The notes: generated by a model not told the origin, from the sequence alone. A stretch of DNA of 38,425 bases from JAEZKC01 sp046538945 (GCA_046538945.1 JBKHHW010000013.1:1-38425), one strand, 5' to 3'. Positions 15,717 through 24,626 are shown, numbered from the stretch's first letter. Translations and numbers: made by a program.

Positions 15717-16251
15717 GTTTGAAGAATCTGGTTTGTTGTATTGTTCTGATGAACTGGATGAGCACGATATCCGACGATTTGAGGAGCATCTCGAAAAATG
15801 TGAGGAATGCAGGCTGGAGGTCGAAGATTACAAACGGGAATCTGCCTCTTTCTACACCGTCGATATGTTGGGAGAAAATCCCTCCGAAGCTGTAGACAGA
15901 GAAATTCTGAGAGTATGCGCAAGCGCCAAAAAGCAGCATACGTTCGGTCTCTTCCCTCTCTTTTTCAAGAAAACCACAGTGATGTCACTTATGCTCTTCG
16001 TTGTCGGATTCGCGGCTATGGGTTACATCGTTTTCAACATGGAGAGAGCTGAAACACTGAAAGCAAAGATTTCAGCTCCCGGGCAGGATACAGTCGTCGC
16101 TGATGTGCAGGAACAGAATTCCTCCTCCGTAGCCCTGACTGAATCGGATTCCGCACATTTCGACAGCCTGGGTGACAGTTCGGCGGGCTATAGCGGCTCC
16201 AGAGGAGATCTCAACACTGACGGAGTGATTACGGTAGATCTCAAGGATTAA
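15703..16251 (+). CDS. membrane anti-sigma factor with zinc-binding (zf-HC2) domain
   Basis: The N-terminal cytoplasmic part has the ZAS motif HLEKCEEC (H-x3-C-x2-C, His30, Cys34, Cys37), with a further cysteine in LLYCSDELDEHD that can complete the zinc site. One transmembrane helix follows (about 92-112, TVMSLMLFVVGFAAMGYIVF). The external part is Ser, Asp and Glu rich and looks disordered. It ends GDLNTDGVITVDLKD, which resembles a dockerin/EF-hand calcium loop but is one residue short at the last ligand. It should bind and inhibit the sigma factor encoded in the overlapping upstream gene. The release signal is unknown; a protease such as the regulated proteolysis systems is typical. Confidence 0.9.
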   Translation: MACSKFEESGLLYCSDELDEHDIRRFEEHLEKCEECRLEVEDYKRESASFYTVDMLGENPSEAVDREILRVCASAKKQHTFGLFPLFFKKTTVMSLMLFVVGFAAMGYIVFNMERAETLKAKISAPGQDTVVADVQEQNSSSVALTESDSAHFDSLGDSSAGYSGSRGDLNTDGVITVDLKD

Positions 16252-16290
16252 CACCACCCTTTTTAGTTTTGTTCGCTCCCCTTTTGGGTT

Positions 16291-16318
16291 GGCTCGTCTC
16301 AGCACGGGCCACTTTTTT
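16291..16318 (+). terminator. intrinsic terminator after the sigma/anti-sigma pair
   Basis: GGCTCGT (16291-16297) pairs with ACGGGCC (16304-16310), 7 bp with one G-U and a 6-nt loop. A T6 run at 16313-16318 follows. It closes the ECF sigma operon. Confidence 0.8.
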
Positions 16319-16482
16319 ATGCAGGAACACGTTTCTCATTGTATTTTCCATAGTTATATTTCTGAAGCTTGCGAAAAGCGGGTGAACTAAGGAGTGCGTG
16401 CGGAATGTGATCCTTTCAGATCTGATTACCTGCTGATAACAGTTCCCCGTTACAACAGTTCCCCCGCCGGAAAGCGGGGTAC

Positions 16483-16653
16483 ATGTCTGAGGAGCTCTCA
16501 TATCCATCCTGTAAGTGTCTTATGAACCGCTCCAAACTTTTCACTCGGCTTTTGCAAATCGCTCAGATCGCCCTGGCTTTGATTCTTACGGGTATGATGA
16601 TCAAGGCGATGAGGCTTCTATATGTGTTCTTGAGAGGAGAGGGCGCCCTTTGA
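16483..16653 (+). CDS. small hydrophobic membrane protein ORF, translationally coupled to PfkB
   Basis: A 56-codon frame starts at the ATG at 16483, with an alternative ATG at 16522 giving 43 residues. It encodes one strong hydrophobic helix (LLQIAQIALALILTGMMIKA) followed by MRLLYVFLRGEGAL. A partial ribosome site (GGAAAG, then GCGGGG) lies before 16483, inside a small CCCCGC/GCGGGG hairpin; the ATG at 16522 has none. The stop TGA overlaps the TTG start of the PfkB gene in the sequence TTGA, a classic coupling arrangement. The PfkB ribosome site (AGGAGAGGG) sits inside this ORF. No family is recognised. Its reality rests on hydrophobicity and this overlap. Confidence 0.5.
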   Translation: MSEELSYPSCKCLMNRSKLFTRLLQIAQIALALILTGMMIKAMRLLYVFLRGEGAL

Positions 16654-17579
16654 TTGTCTGCAGTCTTTTCAATCCGGCTATAGATGTTTCCTTCAGAATG
16701 GAGACATTCGAACCCGGTGTAACACATCTGGATCTGTCTTCCCAGGCAATTCCGTCCGGGAAAGGACTCAATGTGGCACGTGTGGTCCGTACTCTGGGTG
16801 AGGAGGTTGCGGTTGCGGCGCTTGTCCCGGAGGTCGACAAGCTTCGATTCGACAGTTTTTTTGAGGACCAGGGCATAAAGCCGCTTTTTTTCGAAGTGCC
16901 CGGGAGCACTCGTATCAATGTGACTCTTTCAGAGCTTCAGAATGAATGCGTCACTCATCTTAACAGTACATCACCCTCTCTTTCTCTCAGAATTCAGGAA
17001 GAGTTTCTTCAGTTTCTCGAACTGCAGATCAAGCAGGGAAGCACGTGGTGTTTTTCCGGAACTATTCCGGCCGGCTTTGATAAGGGAGTTTATTCCAGAG
17101 TTGTTTCAACTTGTCATGAAAAAGGTGTTGATGCCTTACTTGATACCCGGGGCAATGCGCTTAAGTTGGGGTTGAGAACCAAACCGCTTATGGTCAAGCC
17201 GAATATTTCCGAACTGGAGGAACTTTTCGACGAGCAGATCAGGGGGGTTCATCATATAGCACTCAAGGGTAAACGTCTGATCGATATGGGAATCTCCTAT
17301 GCGTTTGTTTCCCTTGGTTCGGATGGTATGATAGCAATTCACGGCAATGATTGTCTTCTCTGTTCACCGCCGCAGGTGAAAGCTGTTGATACTGTGGGGT
17401 GTGGTGATGCGCTGGTTGCCGGTATTCTGGTAGCACACAGTAGAAAATTCTCGTTCTCCGAAATCTGCCGCATGGCAATCGCATGCGGTACTTCAAAGTG
17501 CATGCATCATGGGCCCGGTGTGGTGACCCGCGATGAGGTGTGGCAGCTTATGGAGGATGTCCGTATAACTGCAATTTAG
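16650..17579 (+). CDS. PfkB-family sugar kinase, 1-phosphofructokinase-like
   Basis: The kinase transfers phosphate from ATP to a sugar phosphate, most likely fructose-1-phosphate or a related ketohexose phosphate. I chose the TTG at 16650: AGGAGAGGG lies 6 nt upstream, and the product then begins MIVCSLFNPAIDVSFRMETF, as 1-phosphofructokinases do, with 309 residues. A longer frame from GTG at 16515 adds 45 residues with no PfkB character. The glycine motif PSGKGLNVARVVRTLG and the catalytic signature DTVGCGDALVAGIL (anion hole and Asp base) are intact. It follows a small membrane ORF and leads into the UXS and leuS genes. Specificity among PfkB-class phosphosugars cannot be fixed from the motifs. 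Confidence 0.87.
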   Translation: MIVCSLFNPAIDVSFRMETFEPGVTHLDLSSQAIPSGKGLNVARVVRTLGEEVAVAALVPEVDKLRFDSFFEDQGIKPLFFEVPGSTRINVTLSELQNECVTHLNSTSPSLSLRIQEEFLQFLELQIKQGSTWCFSGTIPAGFDKGVYSRVVSTCHEKGVDALLDTRGNALKLGLRTKPLMVKPNISELEELFDEQIRGVHHIALKGKRLIDMGISYAFVSLGSDGMIAIHGNDCLLCSPPQVKAVDTVGCGDALVAGILVAHSRKFSFSEICRMAIACGTSKCMHHGPGVVTRDEVWQLMEDVRITAI

Positions 17580-17598
17580 GAAAGGTAGTGGCTGTTTC

Positions 17599-18540
17599 AT
17601 GAAAACAAAGCGTATTCTGGTGACGGGCGGTGCCGGTTTTCTGGGGTCACATCTCTGCGAACGTCTCGTTGAGCAGAAGCATGATGTTATCTGTCTGGAT
17701 AATTACTTCACAGGCCGGAAAAAGAATGTTGAACATCTGATGGACTGTCACAATTTCGAACTTATGCGGCACGATATCACCTTTCCCATATTCGTGGAAG
17801 TGGACCAGATCTATAATCTGGCCTGCCCTGCATCCCCGGTCCATTACCAGTACAATGCGGTGAAGACCATAAAGACGTCAGTGATGGGGGCGATAAACGT
17901 CCTGGGGCTTGCCAAAAGAGTTAAGGCGCGAGTTCTTCAGGCATCCACATCCGAGGTCTACGGAGATCCGCATGAACATCCTCAGAAGGAAACCTACTGG
18001 GGCAATGTCAACCCCATAGGTCAGCGCTCCTGTTATGATGAGGGCAAGAGAGTTGCCGAAACCCTCTTTTTTGACTATCACCGCATGAACAATGTCGATA
18101 TCAGAGTGATAAGAATCTTCAATACGTTCGGTCCACGCATGCATCCCAATGATGGGAGAGTGGTCTCCAATTTCATCGTTCAGGCATTGAAGGGAAATGA
18201 TATCACCATTTACGGTGACGGTTCCCAGACCCGTTCATTCTGCTATGTGGATGACCTCATACGGGGTATGATGAAACTTATGAACACCGAAAACATTATC
18301 GGGCCCGTCAATGTGGGTAACCCGGGTGAGTTCACAATAAAGGAACTCGCCGAAGAAGTGATCAAGCTTACGGGAAGTTCTTCCCGGATCATTTACAAGC
18401 CGCTGCCTTCAGATGACCCCAGGCAGCGTCAGCCGGATATCAGCCTTGCAAAGGAAAAACTGGGCTGGAGTCCGACGGTTGCGCTGAGCGAGGGGCTGAA
18501 GAATGCCATAGAGTACTTCAAAGACAATCTGGACTGCTGA
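17599..18540 (+). CDS. uxs: UDP-glucuronate decarboxylase (UDP-xylose synthase)
   Basis: This extended SDR enzyme converts UDP-glucuronate to UDP-xylose and CO2 through NAD-bound oxidation, a sugar donor step for cell-surface polysaccharide. It has TGGAGFLGSH at 9-18 for NAD. The UXS signature NLACPASPVHYQYNAVKTIK and the active site STSEVYGDP, WGNVNPIGQRSCYDEGKR (Tyr146, Lys150) follow. The arginine-rich RQRQPDISLAK near the end is typical of the family. At 313 residues it has the standard soluble bacterial length. The GT4 glycosyltransferase at the left end could use such a donor, but nothing links them directly. It lies 19 bp after the PfkB gene. Confidence 0.95.
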   Translation: MKTKRILVTGGAGFLGSHLCERLVEQKHDVICLDNYFTGRKKNVEHLMDCHNFELMRHDITFPIFVEVDQIYNLACPASPVHYQYNAVKTIKTSVMGAINVLGLAKRVKARVLQASTSEVYGDPHEHPQKETYWGNVNPIGQRSCYDEGKRVAETLFFDYHRMNNVDIRVIRIFNTFGPRMHPNDGRVVSNFIVQALKGNDITIYGDGSQTRSFCYVDDLIRGMMKLMNTENIIGPVNVGNPGEFTIKELAEEVIKLTGSSSRIIYKPLPSDDPRQRQPDISLAKEKLGWSPTVALSEGLKNAIEYFKDNLDC

Positions 18541-18598
18541 GCTAAAGATCTGAACTGATAAACAGGAAATGACAATACAAGAATCTGCCGGAGGAAAA

Positions 18599-21115
18599 GT
18601 GTCAAGTTATTCACCGAATGAAATAGAACCCAAGTGGCAGGCCCGCTGGAAGGAATGTAAAATTCACAAAACGACATTCGATCCGTCCAAACCGAAATAC
18701 TATGCTTTGGACATGTTCCCTTATCCTTCCGGTTCAGGCCTTCATGTGGGACATTGTGAAGGGTACACCGCGACTGACATTATCACCCGCATGAAAAGGA
18801 TGCAGGGGTACAATGTCCTTCACCCCATGGGCTGGGATGCGTTCGGTCTGCCTGCGGAGAACTATGCCATAAAAACAGGTATTCACCCCAGGGTGACAAC
18901 CGAAAAAGCAATAGCGAATTTCAGACGCCAGATCGATTCTGTAGGCTTTGCCTACGACTGGGACCGCGAGGTGAACACCACCGATCCCGCCTACTACAAG
19001 TGGACTCAGTGGATTTTCCTCCAGCTGTACAGGAAGGGCCTTGCCTACGAGGGCATCATGCCCATCAACTGGTGCCCCTCCTGCAAAACAGGTCTTGCCA
19101 ACGAGGAGGTGGTCGGAGGCAAGTGTGACCGCTGCGGTACTCCTGTGGAGCGCAAGGATCTCAGGCAGTGGATACTGAAAATCACAGCCTATGCTGACAG
19201 GCTCCTGGAAGATCTGTCCGAGGTTGACTGGCCCGAGTCAACTCTCCTCATGCAGCGCAACTGGATCGGCCGCTCCGAAGGTGCGGAGGTCGTTTTCCGC
19301 GTTTCCGGCGGCAGCGCAGACGGACAGGAGATAAAGGTGTTCACCACCAGGCCCGATACTCTTTTCGGTGCGACATACATGGTGCTTGCGCCCGAACATC
19401 CTCTTGTGGAAAAACTCACGACTGACGAACAGAAAGAGCTGGTTGCACGGTATCAGCAATCCGCACGCAGGAAGAGTGATCTTGAGCGTACCGAACTGTC
19501 AAAGGAGAAAAGCGGAGTCTTCACTGGTGGTTACGCACGCAATCCGGTCAATGATGAGCTGGTTCCGGTCTGGATCGCTGACTATGTTCTGGCCGGCTAC
19601 GGAACGGGCGCCATAATGGCTGTTCCCGCCCATGATGAGAGGGACTATGAGTTCGCTGTCAAATTTGAGCTGCCGGTAAAACAGGTGGTCCGTCCCGCTA
19701 ACGGCACTGCCGAGGAGGGTAGCGCCTTTACCGAAGAGGGTGTAAATGTCAATTCAGGTATTCTTGACGGTCTGCCTACGGCGGAAGCCAAGAGGAAGAT
19801 TGTCTCATGGCTTGAGGAAAGGAACTGCGGAAAGGGTACGGTAAGTTACAGACTGCGCGACTGGGTCTTTTCAAGGCAGAGGTACTGGGGGGAGCCTATT
19901 CCCATCGTGCACTGTCAGAAGTGCGGTACTGTGCCTGTACCGGAGGATCAGCTGCCTGTAAAACTTCCCGAAGTCGACCGTTATGAACCCTCAGGTACCG
20001 GAGAATCCCCTCTTGCCACAATTGAGTCATGGGTAAACACGACCTGTCCCCAGTGCGGAGAAGCGGCAAAGAGGGAAACCAACACCATGCCCCAGTGGGC
20101 AGGGTCCTGCTGGTATTATCTGCGCTACCTCGACCCCGAAAACGACAAGGAACCCTGGTCTAAAGAAACCGAATCGCAGTGGATGAACGTGGATCTCTAC
20201 GTCGGCGGGGCGGAGCATGCGGTGCTCCACCTCCTTTACTCCAGGTTCTGGCATAAGGTGCTTTACGATCTGGGATATGTCACAACAAAGGAACCCTTCA
20301 AAAAACTGCGTCATCAGGGAACCGTGCTTGCCGCCACCTACCGGGATTCATCAGAAAAATACCACGAAGTTTCAGAGGTCGATTTTTCCGGAAACGATGC
20401 TGTACTGCGTTCCACGGGTGAGAAGCTGACCGTTGAAATCGAGAAGATGGCCAAATCCAAGCTCAATGGGGTCAATCCGGATGATGTTGTGGCAAAATAT
20501 GGCGCAGATGTTCTTCGTATATATGAGATGTTCATGGGTGAGTTTGAACTCCCCAAGCCGTGGGACCCTCGTGCAATTGAAGGGTGCAACCGGTTTCTGC
20601 GCCGGCTCTGGCGCATGGTCGAGGATGTCTGTGAAAACGGCGGTGTGGAAGGTGATCCCAACAGCCGTATTCGGCACAAGACCATAAAAAAAGTGACAAC
20701 TGATCTCGAATCCATGAAGTTCAACACTGCCGTTGCAGCCATGATGGAGTACATAAACGAACTGTCTTCAAAGGGGGCGACAAGAGAAGATGTGGTCACT
20801 TTTGTGAAGCTGGTCGGTCCTTATGCACCCCATCTGGGAGATGAACTCTGGGAAAAACTGGGTGGCGAGGGCTTTCTTGTGGATGCAGCCTGGCCTGCCT
20901 GGGATGAATCCATGGTTCAGGAATCAGTGGTGACCGTCGTTGTTCAGGTGAACGGAAAGCTTCGTGGTGATTTCCAGGCTGCTCGGGATGCCACTCAGGA
21001 GCAGCTCAGGGAAACTGCTCTGGGGCTTGAAAAAATCAAGGCTCACACGGAAGGGAAAACCATCCGCAAGGTGATCGTGGTGCCGGGTAAACTGGTGAAT
21101 GTGGTGGCCAACTAG
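18599..21115 (+). CDS. leuS: leucyl-tRNA synthetase
   Basis: Leucyl-tRNA synthetase charges tRNA-Leu, with a CP1 editing domain that hydrolyses mischarged tRNA. HVGH (the HIGH motif) lies in YPSGSGLHVGHCEGYTATD. The KMSKS loop reads KMAKS at 20444-20458, an Ala-for-Ser change. Two zinc-ribbon cysteine pairs are visible near the editing insertion (CPSCKTGLANEEVVGGKCDR) and again CQKCGTVPVP, CPQCGEAA. The anticodon and C-terminal regions are complete. I prefer the GTG at 18599 because GGAGG lies just upstream and the product then begins MSSYSPNEIEPKWQ, close to the family start. The frame can extend to an ATG at 18569 with a weak AGGA site. The rdgB gene follows 23 bp downstream. Confidence 0.96.
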   Translation: MSSYSPNEIEPKWQARWKECKIHKTTFDPSKPKYYALDMFPYPSGSGLHVGHCEGYTATDIITRMKRMQGYNVLHPMGWDAFGLPAENYAIKTGIHPRVTTEKAIANFRRQIDSVGFAYDWDREVNTTDPAYYKWTQWIFLQLYRKGLAYEGIMPINWCPSCKTGLANEEVVGGKCDRCGTPVERKDLRQWILKITAYADRLLEDLSEVDWPESTLLMQRNWIGRSEGAEVVFRVSGGSADGQEIKVFTTRPDTLFGATYMVLAPEHPLVEKLTTDEQKELVARYQQSARRKSDLERTELSKEKSGVFTGGYARNPVNDELVPVWIADYVLAGYGTGAIMAVPAHDERDYEFAVKFELPVKQVVRPANGTAEEGSAFTEEGVNVNSGILDGLPTAEAKRKIVSWLEERNCGKGTVSYRLRDWVFSRQRYWGEPIPIVHCQKCGTVPVPEDQLPVKLPEVDRYEPSGTGESPLATIESWVNTTCPQCGEAAKRETNTMPQWAGSCWYYLRYLDPENDKEPWSKETESQWMNVDLYVGGAEHAVLHLLYSRFWHKVLYDLGYVTTKEPFKKLRHQGTVLAATYRDSSEKYHEVSEVDFSGNDAVLRSTGEKLTVEIEKMAKSKLNGVNPDDVVAKYGADVLRIYEMFMGEFELPKPWDPRAIEGCNRFLRRLWRMVEDVCENGGVEGDPNSRIRHKTIKKVTTDLESMKFNTAVAAMMEYINELSSKGATREDVVTFVKLVGPYAPHLGDELWEKLGGEGFLVDAAWPAWDESMVQESVVTVVVQVNGKLRGDFQAARDATQEQLRETALGLEKIKAHTEGKTIRKVIVVPGKLVNVVAN

Positions 21116-21137
21116 GTCGGTTCGGGAAGAGGCATAA

Positions 21138-21752
21138 ATGAAAGAATTCATCATAGCAACCGGCAATGAGGGCAAACTGAAGGAATTCAGAGAGATGCTG
21201 TCCCGGTTTCCGGTCCGCCTCAGTTCGCTGCGGGATCATTGGCAGCCTGTTCCTCAAATAGAGGAAAATGGAGCTACTTTTTTCGACAATGCTAAGATAA
21301 AGGCGGATTGGGTTTACGAACACAGCAAAGGAGTATGGGCCCTTGCTGATGATTCCGGGCTGGAGGTCGATGCGCTTGACGGCAGACCCGGTGTGAAAAG
21401 TGCCAGATACTCCGGTGAGAATGCCACTTCTGACAAGAACAATGCGAAACTGCTTTCCGAGCTGGCCGATGTTCCTTCCCATTTGCGAACTGCCCGGTTC
21501 AGATGTGTTCTGGTGGCCCGGATCGGTCCCGAAGAGTACATCAGTGCAGAAGGCTCGTGTGAAGGCAGAATCGCTTCTTCCAGGAGTGGCAGCGGGGGGT
21601 TCGGGTATGATCCTCTGTTTGTTCCTTCCGGCTACAGTGAAAGTTTTGCCGAGCTTTCCTCGGAGGTGAAGAATAGGATAAGTCACAGGGGTGCGGCTCT
21701 TCGTGCCCTCAGCAGGAAATTGTATGGGACTTTTGACAGACAGCAGGTGTGA
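21138..21752 (+). CDS. rdgB: XTP/dITP pyrophosphatase (RdgB/HAM1)
   Basis: This house-cleaning enzyme hydrolyses dITP, ITP and XTP to monophosphates so that they are not built into DNA. Its signature begins IATGNEGKLKEF. The metal site is in ADDSGLEVDALDGRPGVKSAR (Asp71, Asp72) and the family loop GSGGFGYDPLFVP follows. SHRGAALRAL near the end is the conserved HR motif. At 204 residues it has the normal length. A strong GGAAGAGG site precedes the ATG. The start of the histidine kinase gene overlaps its end by 29 bp. Confidence 0.97.
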   Translation: MKEFIIATGNEGKLKEFREMLSRFPVRLSSLRDHWQPVPQIEENGATFFDNAKIKADWVYEHSKGVWALADDSGLEVDALDGRPGVKSARYSGENATSDKNNAKLLSELADVPSHLRTARFRCVLVARIGPEEYISAEGSCEGRIASSRSGSGGFGYDPLFVPSGYSESFAELSSEVKNRISHRGAALRALSRKLYGTFDRQQV

Positions 21753-23229
21753 TGCGGAATGCATACTCATCGTTGACGATAATGCAACTGCACGTTCACT
21801 TCTTGAGGAGCTGCTTGCCGATGCCGGTTACAGGACCGTGAGTGCGGGTACCGGTCTTGAAGCTTTGGAGCTGCTGAAGCAGGAATCGGTTGATCTGGTG
21901 CTTCTGGACAGGCTCATGCCGGATATGGACGGCATGGCAGTAAGCCGCACGATCAAGAGTAATATCAGCAGCGGCGAGTTTCTTCCTGTAATCATGCTCA
22001 CAGCTCTCAACAGCGATGATGACAGAATTACCGGCTTGTCCTTTGCCGATGATTATGTAACCAAACCGTTCAACAATGAAGAACTCATTGCTCGGCTCCG
22101 TTCGTTTCTCCGCATCCGCAGACTTCATAGAGAGCTTGTCAAATCCCAGAAGCGGTATAAGTTTCTTTATGAGAACTTTCCTCATCTCTTCGTGACTCTG
22201 GATGAGAAGTGCCACATCACGGAGTGCAACCAGTTTTTCTGTTTCTGTACCGGGGTTTCAAGAAATCAGGCGGTAGGGACGGATGTCATAGAGTTCGTGA
22301 GGGAGACGGACAGAGAACCTTTCAGAAATCATCTTTCATCTCTGTCCCGCGACAGAGGGAAAATAGGCTGCTTCGGTGTTCAGTTGTCTGCACCGGGCGG
22401 CAAAATGGTCGATGTTGAAGTGAAGGCTATTTCACTGGGGGAGGATCACGACGGGGTTTCTGTTATTCTGTCAATGGAGGATGTTACCGAGAAGCTCAGA
22501 ATCGAGCAGGAGCGCAGGATTGCCCGCAATCAGCTGTATCGTTCCGCGCGTTTGGCTTCCATTGGTGTACTTGCTTCCGGGGTAGCTCATGAAGTCAACA
22601 ATCCTCTTACGGCCATACTCGGTTTTTCCGGTGCTATTCTCGATCGTCTGCAGCACGATGAGGAGATGGATGTTGAGGAGCTGTGTCAGTACATGAAGAT
22701 CATATCAGACGAGGCACTCCGGTGCAGGGACATAGTGGAGAATCTGTCCCGTTTTGCACGAGGGGGAGAATGTGCTATTAGAGTGATTGGTCTGGCTGAT
22801 TGCGTACAGAATGCATTGAAGCTGGTGCATGCCAAGGCTGTTCGTTCCGGATTCAGTTTTCAGAGCAGTGTGGATGAAACCTTGATGGTCAAAGCTGACC
22901 CGAACAAGCTGGAGCAGGCTCTAGTCAATGTGTTCACGAACTGTATCGACTTCTGTCCGGGAGGTTGTGAGGTGGAGATCGATGCAGAAGTGCCGGCTAG
23001 AGGGGAAAGAGTGGAATTGAGAATCAGGGATGCGGGGCCGGGGATGAGTGCCGAGGTGCTGTCAAGAGTGTTTGATCCTTTCTTCACCACAAAGGAAGTA
23101 GGGCGCGGCACCGGAATGGGACTTTCCATCTGCTACAGTGTAATGGAAGAGTGTAACGGTAAAATCGACGTTTTCAGTAATCAGGAAACGGGTGGGACTA
23201 CCGTTCTGCTTGAGATCCCCAAAGCTTGA
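21724..23229 (+). CDS. soluble REC-PAS-histidine kinase (two-component system)
   Basis: Domains in order, numbered from the ATG at 21724: receiver (about 12-130, VDDN, phospho-acceptor Asp62 in LLDRLMPDMDG, Lys114 in YVTKPF). Next a PAS domain (about 143-255), a HisKA dimerisation domain with phospho-acceptor His289 (ASGVAHEVNNPLTAILG), and an HATPase_c domain (N-box VNVFTNCIDFC, G1 RDAGPGMS, G2 TTKEVGRGTGMGLSI). No transmembrane helix is visible, so the kinase is cytoplasmic. The N-terminal receiver means it is fed by another kinase or is part of a phosphorelay. AGGAAA precedes the chosen ATG, which is inside rdgB. The NtrC-type regulator begins 11 bp downstream and is the likely partner. 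Confidence 0.92.
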   Translation: MGLLTDSRCDAECILIVDDNATARSLLEELLADAGYRTVSAGTGLEALELLKQESVDLVLLDRLMPDMDGMAVSRTIKSNISSGEFLPVIMLTALNSDDDRITGLSFADDYVTKPFNNEELIARLRSFLRIRRLHRELVKSQKRYKFLYENFPHLFVTLDEKCHITECNQFFCFCTGVSRNQAVGTDVIEFVRETDREPFRNHLSSLSRDRGKIGCFGVQLSAPGGKMVDVEVKAISLGEDHDGVSVILSMEDVTEKLRIEQERRIARNQLYRSARLASIGVLASGVAHEVNNPLTAILGFSGAILDRLQHDEEMDVEELCQYMKIISDEALRCRDIVENLSRFARGGECAIRVIGLADCVQNALKLVHAKAVRSGFSFQSSVDETLMVKADPNKLEQALVNVFTNCIDFCPGGCEVEIDAEVPARGERVELRIRDAGPGMSAEVLSRVFDPFFTTKEVGRGTGMGLSICYSVMEECNGKIDVFSNQETGGTTVLLEIPKA

Positions 23230-23240
23230 GGAAACGGTAG

Positions 23241-24623
23241 ATGAGCAAGGGAAGAATACTGGTTGTTGATGACGAAGCTTCATTGAGGCTGCTGCTGAAA
23301 AACGAACTCGGCAGGGCAGGGTATGAGGTCGAGATGGTTAATGACGGAGAATCTGCCCTTCAGAAAATCAGGGAAGACCATTATCATGTGGTTCTTCTTG
23401 ACATTGTGATGCCCAGGATGGACGGACTTGAGACTCTCCGTCAAATGAAGCTGGAAAGCGTTACTTCAGAAGTCATCATTCTAACTGGAAATGCCACCCT
23501 CGAGAGCGCAATAGAATGCATGAAGCTGGGGGCCTTCGAGTATGTCCGAAAGCCTTATTCTCTTAGTGAGCTGCTTATCCAGATCGAGCGTGCGATCGAT
23601 CATCAGCGCTCGATGATTGATCTCAAAATCCTCAAGGACGAACTCAGGCGAAGCGGTGTGGGAAGCACGCTTCTGGGCAAAAGTGAAGTGATGCTCGAGC
23701 TTCAGGGTATTCTCGCCCGTATTGCACCTACCCAGTCAACTGTCCTCATAATGGGTGAAAGCGGAACCGGTAAAGAGGTCGTTGCCCGTGCTATTCACAG
23801 TCAGAGCATGCGGTTCGAAAAGCCTTTCGTTCCCGTAAACTGTGCATCTCTCTCTGAGTCGCTTCTGGAAAGCGAGCTTTTCGGTCATGAAAAAGGGGCT
23901 TTTACCGATGCCAAAACTCAGAAAAGGGGTCTGGCGGAAATCGCTGACGGTGGAACCCTCTTTCTGGACGAGATCGGAGAAATACCCCTGCACTTCCAGG
24001 CAAAACTGCTGCGTTTTCTGGAGACAGGTGAGATCAGGCGGGTGGGCGGTACCAGGGATATCAGCCTCAACGTGAGAATCATTTGTGCAACCAACCAGCC
24101 GCTGGAAGAGCTGGTGGAGGAGAACAGGTTCAGGGCAGACCTTTTTTACAGACTAAATGTCCTGTCCGTGACTATTCCACCTCTGAAAGACCGGGTGGAT
24201 GACATTCCTCTTCTTGTAAGTCATTTTCTTGCTCAGCAGGGCTTTCAGAAAAAGTTTGATAAAAGTGCCGTGGAGGTGCTTAAAAACTACAACTGGAGGG
24301 GTAACGTAAGGGAACTGAAGAATGTTGTGGAACGGACCTGTATTCTTTCCCGGGGCAAGACTGTCCGAGCAGAGGATCTTTCCTTTCTCAAATCCCACAA
24401 CAGGCCGGCGTCCCAGTCCGATACTGAACCGAATGCCGGTTTATCTGAAAAGTTAATTCCTGAGGGTGCGCTCTCTTTAAAGGATATGGAGCGCAGACAT
24501 ATCATACATGTGCTTGGAATTGTCAACGGCCATCGAGCCAAAGCTGCAAAAATGCTCGAGATTAGTCCCAAGACTCTGTATCTCAAGATGAAAACCTACA
24601 ATATCGTTTCGGTATATGAATAG
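23241..24623 (+). CDS. NtrC-type sigma-54-dependent response regulator
   Basis: Domains: receiver (1-120, DDE at 10-12, Asp54 phosphorylation site in VVLLDIVMPRMDG, Lys104); AAA+ ATPase (about 143-370) with Walker A GESGTGKE at 172-179 and Walker B TLFLDEI at about 239-245, plus the arginine-finger region FRADLFYRLN; and a C-terminal Fis-type helix-turn-helix (about 420-455, NGHRAKAAKMLEISPKTLYL). The sigma-54-contact loop reads GAFTDA at 219-224 rather than the usual GAFTGA. It should remodel RNA polymerase-sigma54 to open promoters when phosphorylated by the upstream kinase. No sigma-54 gene or sure -24/-12 promoter lies in the window, so targets are unknown. It ends 3 bp from the stop of a convergent gene. 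Confidence 0.93.
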   Translation: MSKGRILVVDDEASLRLLLKNELGRAGYEVEMVNDGESALQKIREDHYHVVLLDIVMPRMDGLETLRQMKLESVTSEVIILTGNATLESAIECMKLGAFEYVRKPYSLSELLIQIERAIDHQRSMIDLKILKDELRRSGVGSTLLGKSEVMLELQGILARIAPTQSTVLIMGESGTGKEVVARAIHSQSMRFEKPFVPVNCASLSESLLESELFGHEKGAFTDAKTQKRGLAEIADGGTLFLDEIGEIPLHFQAKLLRFLETGEIRRVGGTRDISLNVRIICATNQPLEELVEENRFRADLFYRLNVLSVTIPPLKDRVDDIPLLVSHFLAQQGFQKKFDKSAVEVLKNYNWRGNVRELKNVVERTCILSRGKTVRAEDLSFLKSHNRPASQSDTEPNAGLSEKLIPEGALSLKDMERRHIIHVLGIVNGHRAKAAKMLEISPKTLYLKMKTYNIVSVYE

Positions 24624-24626
24624 CTC

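Noticed and set aside
16515..16649. GTG 16515 as start of the PfkB kinase
   Set aside because: The extra 45 residues lack PfkB similarity, and TTG 16650 has an ideal ribosome site and the normal family start.
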